NCBI GenBank assembly: GCA_002869065.1
Contig: PKTR01000005.1
Location: forward strand, 124,001-188,000
Source of the DNA: Hyphomicrobiales bacterium
GTDB taxonomy: Bacteria > Pseudomonadota > Alphaproteobacteria > Rhizobiales > Rhodobiaceae
Length of the DNA: 64,000 nucleotides
Reading direction: 5' to 3'
Shown here one piece after another: positions 1-8,044 of the stretch. The first letter of the stretch is position 1. Each line of letters starts with the position of its first letter. A model generated the notes under the pieces. It was given only the letters and a program-made list of their open reading frames with translations. It had not been told where the DNA came from and searched no databases. The position numbers and the translations under genes are program-made.

Positions 1-221
1 GAAACACTGGAGCAGATGCCGTAACGTCACATGAAATACAGGCGTGAGTAGTGGGAAAAATGAAATTATCCACTTGCGGCGGCAACAAGGACCTCAGGGC
101 AAATTTGCTTGCGAAAAACGGAAAATTCTTTCCCGCAGAAAAGAACGGATTCCGGAATTATTCGGAGGAACGCCACGTTCGACGCATTGATTCGCAGATT
201 GACGTTACGGAAGGGTGATAA
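1..221. other. Left-edge intergenic flank, no gene seen
   Basis: This stretch lies downstream of the RNase P RNA gene and is more AT-rich than the surrounding coding sequence. A 73-codon open frame crosses it on the minus strand but runs into the RNase P RNA and has no recognisable protein features. I see no terminator, tRNA or promoter that I would defend. Confidence 0.5.
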
Positions 222-622
222 AGTGCCAGTCGGCCTGTAAGCCGGGTTCTGTAAGGCGGGCGCGAAGCCCGCGTGACGACCATTCATCTGGGACGCCCGT
301 TACCGGACGCCTCGTGCAACCAACCCGGACGACTGGCCTGGAAACGGGCCTGAACGGCTTGCGCCATCCGCGTCGTCCCTATTCGGTCTTGCTCCCGGTG
401 GGGTTTACCATGCCGCCCCCGTTGCCGGCGGCGCGGTGGGCTCTTACCCCACCCTTTCACCCTTACCGGCTGGCTGACGCCGCCGGCGGTTTGCTTTCTG
501 TGGCCCTTTCCCTAGGGTCACCCCCGCCGGGCGTTACCCGGCACCGTGTCTCCGTGGAGCCCGGACTTTCCTCCCCGGCGGGTTTTCACCGCTTGCCGGA
601 GCGGCCGTCCGGCCAACTGGCC
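222..622 (-). ncRNA. rnpB: RNase P RNA (bacterial class A)
   Basis: This is the catalytic RNA of ribonuclease P, which trims the 5' leaders of tRNA precursors. Read on the minus strand it shows the family hallmarks. The P1 helix forms between GCCAGTTGGCC near 621-611 and GGCCGACTGGC near 235-225. The conserved GAGGAAAGTCCGGGCTCC block sits near the 5' end, and the 3' end carries the ACAGAACCCGGCTTACAGG block. The 5' end is set by the promoter at 629-657, whose expected start point falls at about 622, exactly at the base of P1. The 3' end is accurate to a few bases. The length of about 400 nt is normal for alphaproteobacteria. Confidence 0.95.
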
Positions 623-628
623 TTCCCG

Positions 629-657
629 ATAAAGGGGGCTTTGCCGCCGCCGTCAAG
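629..657 (-). promoter_or_regulatory. Sigma-70-type promoter of rnpB
   Basis: On the minus strand CTTGAC (657-652) is followed by a 17-base spacer and CTTTAT (634-629). This matches the alphaproteobacterial housekeeping pattern, and the expected start lies at the first base of the P1 helix of rnpB. The -35 box contains the TGA stop codon (655-653) of the upstream MocR gene, so promoter and coding end are interlocked. Confidence 0.75.
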
Positions 658-2149
658 AGACTGCCGGGACTTTTGCCATCGAAGGTGTTGCGGCAATCTC
701 TTCGGCGATCACCTGCACCCCCGCCACGATCTCCTCGTCGTCGGGCATGGCGAAGCCGAGCACGAGGCCGCTGCGCCGTTCCTCGCCGATGTGAAAGGCG
801 CTCAGCGCCCCGCAATCGATGCCGCGCGCGATCAGCCGCCGGGCGATCGCGACATCATCCACCGCCGGATCGCGGAACCGCACGGCAAGCTGCATGCCGC
901 CATCGGGCACCGGCTCCGCCGTCAGTTGCGGACAGTGACACTCGATGGCGGCGACCAGCAGATCACGCCGACCCCGATAGATCGCCCCGACGCGGCGCAT
1001 ATGCGCCCGCAAATGCCCCTCGGAAAGGAAGGTCGCAAGCGCGCTTTGCACGGCAAACGCCGGCACCTTGCCGGTGTTGCGCTGCGCCTTGCGGAACGGC
1101 TCGACGAGTTCGTCGGGCAGGATCAGGAACGCGGTGCGGATCGCCGGCATCATGGTCTTGGAGAAGGTGCCGAGATAGATCACCCGCCCGCCGCCATCGA
1201 GGCCGGCGAGCGCCGGGATCGGCCGGCCGCGATAGTGGAACTCGCTGTCGTAATCGTCCTCGATCACATAGGCGCCGGCCTGCGACGCCGCCTCGAGCAA
1301 TGCCAGCCGGCGCTCCAGGCTCATCGTCATGCCGAGCGGGTATTGGTGCGACGGCGTCACGTAAATGAGTCGCGGGTTCGCCCCCGCGAGCACATCCACC
1401 ACGATCCCCTCACCGTCGACGGGCACCGGTGTCACCTTCGCCCCGACGCCACGCAGCGAAATCAGCGCGCCGGTATAGACCGGGTTCTCGACGGCGGATT
1501 CGTCGCCTTCATCGAGCAGCATGCGGGCGGTGAGATCGAGCGCGGCCTGCGCCGAGGAAAGCACCAGCACACGCCCTGGGTCGGCCTTGACGCCACGTGT
1601 TTCGGCAAGGTGATCAACGATCGCCTGTTTCAGAGCCGGCAAGCCGTCATAGGCATCGTAGCCGCTCTGGCCGCGATCGGGCCGCCGCGCGCCGGCTCTC
1701 AGCAACCGCCCCCACAGATCGTTCGGGAACAGCCGTACATCCGGCACGCCCGGACTGAACGCCGGCCCGGTGCCGCTCTCGCGGCGCATAAAGGTGGACA
1801 GGGCCACCCCCTGACGCGACAGCCGCGCTGCGCGCGGACCCGGGTTGTCGTCCCTGCCGACCTTCTCCGCAGGTATCGTCGGCAGCGCTTGTGCCGTTTC
1901 GGCAACGAAGGTGCCCGCCCCAACCCGCGCATCGACGAAGCCTTCCAGCGTCAGCTGATCGAGCGCCGCCGTCACCGTCGTCCGCGACAGGCCGAGCGTC
2001 GCCGAAAGCTGCCGGCTCGATGGCAGGCGGACCCCGGCCGGAATGCGTCCGTCGAGAATGGCGCTACGCATCTGGCGATAGATCTGGCGCGACAGCGGAT
2101 CGCCGCTCTCGCCGTCGACACGGATCAGACCGGAAACCGGGAATGTCAT
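653..2149 (-). CDS. MocR-family regulator (GntR HTH fused to PLP aminotransferase domain)
   Basis: The protein is about 498 residues. A winged-helix GntR domain occupies roughly residues 10-80 (PLSRQIYRQMRSAIL, then SRTTVTAALDQLTLEGFV). A fold-type I aminotransferase domain covers about 115-490, with the PLP lysine in TFSKTMMPAIRT. The start at 2149 is preferred because GAGGG lies five bases upstream; in-frame ATGs at 2179 and 2182 are alternatives. It is transcribed away from the cupin-EamA-DUF1272-PNPOx operon at 2290, which is the usual arrangement of a MocR regulator and its target. Binding of PLP or an amine adduct is the family expectation. The exact ligand is unknown. Confidence 0.9.
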   Translation of the reverse strand: MTFPVSGLIRVDGESGDPLSRQIYRQMRSAILDGRIPAGVRLPSSRQLSATLGLSRTTVTAALDQLTLEGFVDARVGAGTFVAETAQALPTIPAEKVGRDDNPGPRAARLSRQGVALSTFMRRESGTGPAFSPGVPDVRLFPNDLWGRLLRAGARRPDRGQSGYDAYDGLPALKQAIVDHLAETRGVKADPGRVLVLSSAQAALDLTARMLLDEGDESAVENPVYTGALISLRGVGAKVTPVPVDGEGIVVDVLAGANPRLIYVTPSHQYPLGMTMSLERRLALLEAASQAGAYVIEDDYDSEFHYRGRPIPALAGLDGGGRVIYLGTFSKTMMPAIRTAFLILPDELVEPFRKAQRNTGKVPAFAVQSALATFLSEGHLRAHMRRVGAIYRGRRDLLVAAIECHCPQLTAEPVPDGGMQLAVRFRDPAVDDVAIARRLIARGIDCGALSAFHIGEERRSGLVLGFAMPDDEEIVAGVQVIAEEIAATPSMAKVPAVS

Positions 2150-2289
2150 GGCAGCCCTCGCGGCACGGATAATTGGCATCATGATTATTCAAAGAATGGC
2201 TCTTTATGAAGGGCCAATTTTGGATTTCTCATGAGGCCACCGCAGTTCGCGACGGCCAATGCCCGCCGCCGACAGGGGAGTGACCCGAA

Positions 2290-2643
2290 ATGACGCCAGA
2301 CTTCGCCTTTCCGCTCGCCACCGCCATGACCGCGCCGAACGAGCCGGGCCGCGCGTCCGCGCTCCTCTTCGCCCATGGCACCATGACGTTGCGCTACTAC
2401 GCGCCGCGCGGCCACGACGCGCAGACACCGCACGACCAGGACGAAATCTATGTCGTCGCCTCCGGCTCCGGCACCTTCGAATGCGACGGCGTCAGAAAGC
2501 CGTTCGTGGCGGGCGACGCGCTGTTCGTTGCCGCTGGCATCGACCACCGCTTTCTCGATTTCACCGAGGATTTCGGCACCTGGGTGATCTTCTATGGTGC
2601 CACCGGCGGCGAAGCCTCAGCAGAGGAAAGAAGCGAGCCGTGA
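2290..2643 (+). CDS. Cupin-domain protein
   Basis: This is a 117-residue single-domain cupin. Two conserved beta-barrel motifs are visible: HDQDEIYVVASGSGTFEC (about residues 48-65) and the later GDALFVAAGIDHRFLDF. The metal-binding histidine positions are H48 and the H of GIDHRF, with E52 between them. The carrier gene opens a four-gene operon and its TGA overlaps the GTG of the next gene. The substrate is unknown. Cupins in such settings often bind or sense a small molecule handled by the neighbouring transporter. Confidence 0.85.
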   Translation: MTPDFAFPLATAMTAPNEPGRASALLFAHGTMTLRYYAPRGHDAQTPHDQDEIYVVASGSGTFECDGVRKPFVAGDALFVAAGIDHRFLDFTEDFGTWVIFYGATGGEASAEERSEP

Positions 2644-3590
2644 GCCAGCACACCCAGACCGTCGGCCGCGGCATCGCCCTTGCCTTCGTCTGCCTGTTCA
2701 TCCTCGGCGTCATGCCGGTGATTTCGAACGGGCGACCGGAAGGCTTCGACGCGCTCGGCTTCGCCTTCTTCCTGTCGCTGTGGCAACTCGCCTGCGCGCT
2801 GCCGGTCGTCGCGCTCGAACGCGCTGCCGGGCGCAGCGGCCTGTTCGCGGCAAGCCTCTCGGCAGAAGAAAAACGCCGCACCATCCTCGTCGTCATCGGC
2901 ACCGGCGCGATCTTCGGCCTGTCGACCTACATCTACGTGCTGGCGGTGGAAAAAGCCGGCACGGTCAGTGCCGCGCTCGCCATCCAGGCCTATCCGCTGT
3001 TCGCCATGCTGTGGGAGAGCCTGTTCCTGAAGCGCGGCAAGAGCCCGGCCGAACTCGGCTTCACACTGCTCTTGATCGCCGCCCTCTCCTATCTCGCAAC
3101 GGGCGGAAGCTGGAAGATCGACGGGCTTTCCGTCTGGTTCCTGCTGGCGCTCGCGATTCCCTTCCTGTGGAGCGTCGCCCATGTCATCATCAAGGAGGAA
3201 CTTGGCCGCACCCCGATCACGCCGGCCGAGGTGACCTTCCTGCGCGTGCTCGTCTCCAGCATTTTTCTCGGCGCCGTCGCGCTTTCCGGCAACGGCATCG
3301 GCACAACGCTGGAACAGGCCATGAATGGCGGTTTCCAGACCTTCGCGATTGCCATGGGCGTGGTCTATTTCGTCGAGCTGCTGGTGTGGTTCTATGCGGT
3401 CAGAAGCATCGATGTGTCGCTGGCCAGTTCGATCACCATTCCCGCCCCCGTGGTCACCATGGCATTGGCCATCCTGTTCCTCGGCGAAGCGATCGAAACC
3501 TATGAACTCGTCGGCATGGGTCTCGTGTTCGTCAGCCTCTACGGCCTCCTCTATGCCGGCCACCGCCGCCGCAAATCCGTTCTCGCCTGA
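2640..3590 (+). CDS. EamA/DMT-family transporter
   Basis: This 316-residue membrane protein has about ten hydrophobic segments in two EamA repeats (roughly residues 12-140 and 160-305), typical of drug/metabolite transporters. The start is taken as GTG at 2640, which overlaps the cupin stop (GTGA) and implies translational coupling. The same frame continues far upstream but only as a shadow of the cupin gene. It probably exports or imports a small metabolite linked to the MocR regulator. The substrate cannot be read from the sequence. Confidence 0.88.
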   Translation: MSQHTQTVGRGIALAFVCLFILGVMPVISNGRPEGFDALGFAFFLSLWQLACALPVVALERAAGRSGLFAASLSAEEKRRTILVVIGTGAIFGLSTYIYVLAVEKAGTVSAALAIQAYPLFAMLWESLFLKRGKSPAELGFTLLLIAALSYLATGGSWKIDGLSVWFLLALAIPFLWSVAHVIIKEELGRTPITPAEVTFLRVLVSSIFLGAVALSGNGIGTTLEQAMNGGFQTFAIAMGVVYFVELLVWFYAVRSIDVSLASSITIPAPVVTMALAILFLGEAIETYELVGMGLVFVSLYGLLYAGHRRRKSVLA

Positions 3591-3605
3591 GGAAAGGAAC
3601 TCGCC

Positions 3606-3863
3606 ATGCTGATCCTGCGTCCCAACTGCGAATGCTGCGACCGCGACCTGTCGCCCGCCGACCCGGATGCGTTCATCTGCACCTTCGAGTGCACCTTCTG
3701 CGCCGACTGTGCCGAAGGCCTCGACCACACCTGCCCCAACTGTACCGGCAACCTGGTCGTCCGCCCGATCCGGCCACCGGCAAAGCTTGAAAAGTATCCC
3801 GCTTCGACCGAGCGGATCTACAACCCCGCCCACAAGGCCAAACTGAAGAAGCCCCAGGAGTAA
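3606..3863 (+). CDS. DUF1272 cysteine-rich protein
   Basis: This 85-residue protein is dominated by a cysteine-rich zinc-ribbon-like N-terminus (Cys at 8, 10, 11, 25, 29, 32, 35, 43 and 46). The pattern begins LRPNCECCDRDL and is diagnostic of DUF1272. The gene starts 15 bases after the EamA stop, has an AGGAA ribosome site and is followed after five bases by the PNPOx-like gene, so it belongs to the operon. Metal binding is likely. No function is established for the family. Confidence 0.9.
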   Translation: MLILRPNCECCDRDLSPADPDAFICTFECTFCADCAEGLDHTCPNCTGNLVVRPIRPPAKLEKYPASTERIYNPAHKAKLKKPQE

Positions 3864-3868
3864 CTCCC

Positions 3869-4528
3869 ATGTCCGCCGCCTATTCCGCGACGAAAATGAA
3901 CAAGGTCCGCGTCGGCAACCGCGCCGATTACGATCATGAGGCCGTGCACGCAATCCTCGATGCCGGCATGGTCGGCCATGTTGGTTTCATCGACAACGGC
4001 CGCCCGATCGTCATCCCGATGCTCTATGCCCGCGACGGCGAGACCCTCTACCTGCACGGCGCCAAGGCGGCCCGCCTCATCAAGATGCTCGCCGGCGGCG
4101 CGCCGGTCTGCGTCGAGGTCACCCATGTCGATGGTATCGTCGTCGCCCGATCGGCCATGCATTCCTCGATGAACTACCGCTCGGTGGTCGTGCACGGCAC
4201 CGCGCGCGCGATCGAAATCGGCAGTGACGAACACACCCGCGCGCTCGAACTGATCACCGAGCAGGTGATCCCGGGTCGCTGGGCCGAAGTTCGCCCGATG
4301 CTCGACAAGGAGGTGAAGGCGACCGGCGTCATCGCGGTTTCGATCGACGAAGCCGCCGCCAAGGCCCGCGACGGTGAACCGGTCGATGAGGAGGCGGATT
4401 ATGCCGATCCGGTCTGGGGCGGCGTCGTTCCGGTCAAGACCGTCTACGGTCCGGCCGAAGGCGACTCACGCCTGCTGCCGGGGGTCGACGTGCCGGCGTC
4501 GGTTTCGGCCCTGACGAAAAACGGCTGA
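3869..4528 (+). CDS. Pyridoxamine 5'-phosphate oxidase-like flavin-binding protein
   Basis: This 219-residue protein has a split-barrel FMN-binding fold. The hallmarks are GHVGFIDNGRPIVIPMLY, LYLHGAKAARLI and the MNYRSVVVHGTAR strand. It resembles the broad flavin-nucleotide-binding (Nim/PNPOx-like) group rather than true PdxH, so an exact reaction is not assigned. It is the last gene of the operon opposite the MocR regulator. That pairing makes a link to vitamin B6 or amine metabolism attractive, but this is inference. Confidence 0.88.
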   Translation: MSAAYSATKMNKVRVGNRADYDHEAVHAILDAGMVGHVGFIDNGRPIVIPMLYARDGETLYLHGAKAARLIKMLAGGAPVCVEVTHVDGIVVARSAMHSSMNYRSVVVHGTARAIEIGSDEHTRALELITEQVIPGRWAEVRPMLDKEVKATGVIAVSIDEAAAKARDGEPVDEEADYADPVWGGVVPVKTVYGPAEGDSRLLPGVDVPASVSALTKNG

Positions 4529-4551
4529 CGGCAGAGCCTGAAAAAGAAAAG

Positions 4552-4575
4552 GCCGCAGACGATCCCGTCTGCGGC
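4552..4575 (-). terminator. Intrinsic terminator after the DUF2218 gene
   Basis: A perfect 10-bp stem (GCCGCAGACG / CGTCTGCGGC) with a 4-base loop is followed on the minus strand by CCTTTTCTTTTT. It lies between two convergent genes and should end the padR-DUF2218 transcript. The plus-strand side lacks a good T run. Confidence 0.75.
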
Positions 4576-4606
4576 TTCATCCTGCGGCACGCTTGTGCCC
4601 CACGCG

Positions 4607-4921
4607 CTAGCGCCAGTCGAAGGAAAGCGGGGCCTCGCGAAACGCGAAGCGGTCGAGATGGCTCTCGACGACGCCTTTCAACGCTTCGAGCTGGCCCGGC
4701 GCGCTTGCCTCGATACGGCATTCGAGTACGTCTTCGCGGGCGACCATGGTGAAGACGGCGTCGCCCGGCCAGTCGGCGCCGCGCGCATCGCGCGGAAACG
4801 TCACCGTCCCCTTTTCGGGCGTAAACTCCACCGCCAGATTGTGGCTCCAGTGCTTGCAGAGCTGCTGGAGGTAACGGCTGCCGTTCTCTGTGGGAACGCG
4901 CGCTTCGCCAATTACACTCAT
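4607..4921 (-). CDS. DUF2218 domain protein
   Basis: This 104-residue protein matches DUF2218, a small domain commonly found beside or fused to siderophore-interacting ferric reductases. The diagnostic stretch is RYLQQLCKHWSHNLAVEF followed by an acidic C-terminal half. The start at 4921 has AGGAG five bases upstream; a longer frame to 4981 would overlap padR. The gene follows padR by 56 bases on the same strand and shares its terminator. A role in iron or nickel-linked metal handling is inferred from the YqjI-like regulator. No ferric reductase gene is present here. Confidence 0.85.
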   Translation of the reverse strand: MSVIGEARVPTENGSRYLQQLCKHWSHNLAVEFTPEKGTVTFPRDARGADWPGDAVFTMVAREDVLECRIEASAPGQLEALKGVVESHLDRFAFREAPLSFDWR

Positions 4922-4977
4922 GGAGGCTCCTTTCATCGCGGTCTGATCTGCATGCGGCCGGCTTTGCCTGGGAGGGT

Positions 4978-5565
4978 TCAAAGCCGTTCGATCCGCTGCG
5001 CAGTTTCGTCGATGATTGCGGCAACCTCATGCACCGTATCGCGGGTGGTGTCGTCATCCTCGATGCGCGCCCGCAAGGCGGCCTTCAGATTGTCCATCGC
5101 CCGGAAGATCGGGTTGATGTCCCGCTCGCCGATCCGGCCACCGAGCGTGGCGAGGCGGTCGAACAGACGGCGCACCGTTTCGGCATTGGTTTCCAGTTCG
5201 GCCGTGGCCTTTTCGGTCGTCGTGAAGACCTTGCGCGGGCCGCTGGAGTCGACCTCTTCGATGAGGCCCATATCCTGCAGCACCGAAAGAGCCGGATAGA
5301 TCACGCCCGGGCTCGGGGCATAGACGCCCTGCGATGCCTCTTCGATGGCGCGGATCAGATCGTAGCCGTGGCGCGGCTCTTCCGCGACCAGCTTCAGCAC
5401 CACGAGGCGCAGATCGTCGGACGTCAGAACGCGCCGACCATGACGCCGCCGTTCGCCGAAAATCTCTTCACTGCCGCGCCCGTGGCCACGCCCCGCACGG
5501 CCGCCATGGCCATGCTGATGGCGCCCACCCGGGCCTTTTTCATGTTGGTTTCTTCCATGTCTCAT
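4978..5565 (-). CDS. PadR-family repressor, YqjI-like with His-rich N-terminus
   Basis: The protein is 195 residues. Residues 1-45 are rich in His, Gly and Arg (seven His by residue 42). A PadR winged helix spans about 46-125, with PRHGYDLIRAIEE and SPGVIYPALSVLQDMG. A helical dimerisation tail follows. The core closely resembles E. coli YqjI, which uses a His-rich N-terminus to sense nickel and controls the ferric reductase gene yqjH. AGGAG lies eight bases before the ATG at 5565. A perfect palindrome overlaps the -10 region of its own promoter, indicating autorepression. Nickel or iron is the likely effector by homology, not proven here. Confidence 0.88.
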   Translation of the reverse strand: MRHGRNQHEKGPGGRHQHGHGGRAGRGHGRGSEEIFGERRRHGRRVLTSDDLRLVVLKLVAEEPRHGYDLIRAIEEASQGVYAPSPGVIYPALSVLQDMGLIEEVDSSGPRKVFTTTEKATAELETNAETVRRLFDRLATLGGRIGERDINPIFRAMDNLKAALRARIEDDDTTRDTVHEVAAIIDETAQRIERL

Positions 5566-5592
5566 ATGTGTTTTCTCCTGTTTAAGATATAT

Positions 5593-5624
5593 TCAAGATA
5601 TATCTTGATAGATCGCACTTCAAG
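5593..5624 (-). promoter_or_regulatory. padR promoter with overlapping PadR operator
   Basis: TCAAGATATATCTTGA at 5593-5608 is a perfect 16-bp palindrome. An extra direct half-site AAGATATAT lies at 5584-5592. On the minus strand CTTGAA (5624-5619), a 17-base spacer and ATATCT (5601-5596) form a promoter whose -10 box lies inside the palindrome. Repressor bound there would block padR-DUF2218 transcription. Confidence 0.75.
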
Positions 5625-5705
5625 ACCGGCCCAAAAATATTTTTGCCGCCGCCCCGCGTCAAAAACCGCGTTGCCGAAAACCGGCGCGATCCCTACTGTC
5701 GCGTC

Positions 5706-6614
5706 ATGTCGATGAACCCGCCCCGCTTCTCCCATACGCCCTATGCCGATCCGCGCGCCCGGCCCTTTGCCATCGGCATGGTGCCGCTGACGCCACTCGG
5801 CCTGTTCGAGGTCGATGCCGGCTACGGCGATTATCTGGCTGAGAAGCAGCGCCTGCTGGCGGAAAAACGCGACGCGGTCTTTCGCGTCGAGGACGGCACC
5901 GAGAACGCCCAGCGCGAGGTCCTCGATCTCGTCCTCGACGGTCTCGTTACCAATCACGGCGATCTCGTCTCGGTGGATGGCGATACGGTCATCGCAGCAG
6001 CGACCGGCGACAGCTTCCGTGTCTCGGATTTCGCCGCCGCACCGCTCGAACTCGCCAGCCGGCTGGTGCAGGAAGACCTCTGCCTGATGCGCAAGGGCGA
6101 CGAGGGCTGGCGGCTCGCCGCGGCCTGCGTCTGTTTCCCGACGTCATGGTCGCTGGCGGAAAAGTTCTCCCGCCCGATGGCCGACATCCATCAGCCGGTG
6201 CCGGGTTTCGCCGGCCGCATGAACGCCATCATCGAGCGGATATTCGACAATCTGCTGGTCGACCAGCCGGTCGAACGCTTCAACTGGTCGTTCTACAGCG
6301 ACGACGAGCTGCACCATCCCGAACCGCACGCGGAGAAATTCGAGGACCTCGATGACGAGGCGCTCGCCCGCACCCTCATCATCCGCGTGGAACGCCAGAC
6401 CCTGACCCGGCTCGCCGGCAGCGGCGATATCCTGTTCACGATCCGCATCCACCGCGATCGGCTTGGCGAACTGACGAACCACGGCCAAGCAGCGGAACTG
6501 GCGGCCGGTTTGAAGATGCAGTTGATGGCGATGAACGAGGATCAGCTCGCCTACAAGGGCTTCATCCGCTCGCGCGACCGCATCGCAGCCTTTCTCGACA
6601 CGCTCGGAGACTAA
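5706..6614 (+). CDS. DUF3445 protein, haem-dependent oxidative N-demethylase family
   Basis: This 302-residue cytoplasmic protein matches DUF3445 (PF11927). Characteristic stretches are CVCFPTSWSLAEKFSRPM and IHQPVPGFAGRMN in the middle, then RVERQTLTRL near the end. The founding members are haem-dependent oxidases acting on N-methyl groups, often alongside flavin reductase and aminomethyltransferase-type genes. None of those partners is adjacent. The start at 5706 is the first ATG after the PadR control region; ATG at 5712 is also possible. The substrate is unknown. Confidence 0.85.
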   Translation: MSMNPPRFSHTPYADPRARPFAIGMVPLTPLGLFEVDAGYGDYLAEKQRLLAEKRDAVFRVEDGTENAQREVLDLVLDGLVTNHGDLVSVDGDTVIAAATGDSFRVSDFAAAPLELASRLVQEDLCLMRKGDEGWRLAAACVCFPTSWSLAEKFSRPMADIHQPVPGFAGRMNAIIERIFDNLLVDQPVERFNWSFYSDDELHHPEPHAEKFEDLDDEALARTLIIRVERQTLTRLAGSGDILFTIRIHRDRLGELTNHGQAAELAAGLKMQLMAMNEDQLAYKGFIRSRDRIAAFLDTLGD

Positions 6615-6629
6615 GACGGCCCGGTTAGA

Positions 6630-6695
6630 GCGTATTCCCGAACCGGAGGTCCGCGTAAGCGGAAAGTGGGAACCGGTTTTCGGACAAGAATACGC
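6630..6695. repeat. Rhizobial-type intergenic palindromic repeat, copy 1
   Basis: This imperfect 66-bp inverted repeat begins GCGTATTCCCGAACCG and ends CGGTTTTCGG..GAATACGC, with an internal AAGTGGGAACCGG core. It lies between the DUF3445 and rhomboid genes, just after both ends converge. Two further copies occur at 25299-25365 and 27984-28049. Confidence 0.85.
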
Positions 6696-6710
6696 GTCTA
6701 AACAAGCCGA

Positions 6711-7403
6711 CTAACTTGCGTTGCCGTCGAACAACCGCACGCCCGGCCGTCGCAGCACCAGAACCAGCGCCGCCCCGGTCAGCAGACCGCCGATATGCGC
6801 CCACCAGGCGACTTCGCCGTCGTCCGGCAACATCACATTGACGAACTGCAGCGCGATCCATGCGCCGAGCGCCCAGGCTGCCGAGATCGGTACCGGGATC
6901 TTGCTCAGCACCAGCACCCATACGCGGATCTTCGGATGCAGCATGAGATAGGCGGCAATGATGCCCGACGCCGCGCCGGACGCCCCGATCAGCGGCGCGT
7001 CCGAAGTCGGCATCATCATGATGTGGAAGGCGGCGGCACCGGCCGCGCAGGCGACGTAGAAGATCAGGAAGCGGAAGTGCCCCATGGCATCTTCGACATT
7101 GTCGCCGAACACCCAGATGAACAGCATGTTGCCGATCAGATGCAGCCAGTCGCCGTGCACGAAGGTGTAGGTAACGAGCGTCAGATTCTCCGGCACCAGC
7201 CCATAGCCCGGCGGCAGCACCTTCTGGTCGAGGATCACCGAGGGCACGACACCGAGGCCGAGCGCGTTCGCCTTCAGCCCGTCGATAAAGACGCCGCTCT
7301 GGAAGAAAACGAACATGAAGATGGCGATCGCCATCACACCGAGGGTGACATATTGCAGCCGGACGTGTTCGAGCCGGTTGTAATCATAGATCGGAATGAA
7401 CAT
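6711..7403 (-). CDS. Rhomboid-family intramembrane serine protease
   Basis: This 230-residue membrane protein cleaves transmembrane substrates within the bilayer. The catalytic dyad is visible: Ser142 in GASGA (140-144) and His203 in WAHIGG. The family motif HGDWLHLIGNM (83-93) supplies the oxyanion-side histidines and asparagine. There are about six to seven hydrophobic helices. The start at 7403 is chosen because upstream codons are Arg/Gly/Pro-rich non-membrane sequence. The gene follows pduO by 26 bases on the same strand. Confidence 0.93.
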   Translation of the reverse strand: MFIPIYDYNRLEHVRLQYVTLGVMAIAIFMFVFFQSGVFIDGLKANALGLGVVPSVILDQKVLPPGYGLVPENLTLVTYTFVHGDWLHLIGNMLFIWVFGDNVEDAMGHFRFLIFYVACAAGAAAFHIMMMPTSDAPLIGASGAASGIIAAYLMLHPKIRVWVLVLSKIPVPISAAWALGAWIALQFVNVMLPDDGEVAWWAHIGGLLTGAALVLVLRRPGVRLFDGNAS

Positions 7404-7429
7404 CCGCCCGGCTCTCCGTTCTAGCCCGC

Positions 7430-8008
7430 CTACCGGTTCTGGCCCGGCACCCAAAGAACGTCGGCGCGACCATGATCGTTGACGTGGCGCGCGGCGACGA
7501 AGAAGAAATCCGAAAGCCGGTTGAGATAGCGCGGCACCGGCGTGCCGACCTCTTCATCCTCGCATGAGGAAAGTTCGACGACCATACGCTCGGCGCGGCG
7601 CGAAACCGTGCGGCAGAGGTGCAGATAGGCCGCCGCCGGCGACCCGCCCGGCAGCACGAAGGAGCGCAGCGGCTCGAGATCGGCATTCAGCTTGTCGATC
7701 TCTTTTTCCAACCGCGTGACCTGCGCGTCGGTGATGCGCAGCGGCTCGTAGCCGAGATACTCAGCCGTTGGCGGCGTCGCCAGATCGGCGCCAAGATCGA
7801 ACAGATCGTTCTGGATGCGCATCAGCATCGCGTCGAGGTCCGGCAGGTCGGCCGTGTGCAGGCGCACCAGCCCGACCGTCGCGTTGGTTTCGTCGACCGT
7901 GCCGTAGGCCGCAACCCGCAGATCGTATTTCGCGCGGCGCGCTCCGCTTGCCAGCGCCGTGGTGCCGTCATCACCGGTCTTTGTGTAGATCTTGTTCAAA
8001 ACAACCAC
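7430..8008 (-). CDS. pduO: Cob(I)yrinic acid a,c-diamide adenosyltransferase, PduO type
   Basis: This 192-residue enzyme transfers the adenosyl group of ATP to cob(I)alamin, making coenzyme B12. The ATP-binding N-terminus YTKTGDDGTT and the VDETNATVGLVR motif are intact, as is the C-terminal YLNRLSDFFFVAAR. The start codon is GTG at 8008 with GGAGAG seven bases upstream. The small membrane protein gene precedes it by 36 bases on the same strand. No cobalamin riboswitch is apparent upstream. Confidence 0.94.
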   Translation of the reverse strand: MVVLNKIYTKTGDDGTTALASGARRAKYDLRVAAYGTVDETNATVGLVRLHTADLPDLDAMLMRIQNDLFDLGADLATPPTAEYLGYEPLRITDAQVTRLEKEIDKLNADLEPLRSFVLPGGSPAAAYLHLCRTVSRRAERMVVELSSCEDEEVGTPVPRYLNRLSDFFFVAARHVNDHGRADVLWVPGQNR

Positions 8009-8044
8009 GGAACCGCTCTCCGAAACCCGAATCTGTTCGCCCGG

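Noticed and set aside
215-2209. Plus-strand open frame of 664 codons across rnpB and the MocR gene
   Set aside because: It runs through a structural RNA and then antisense to a clear MocR gene. Composition is Arg/His-rich noise.
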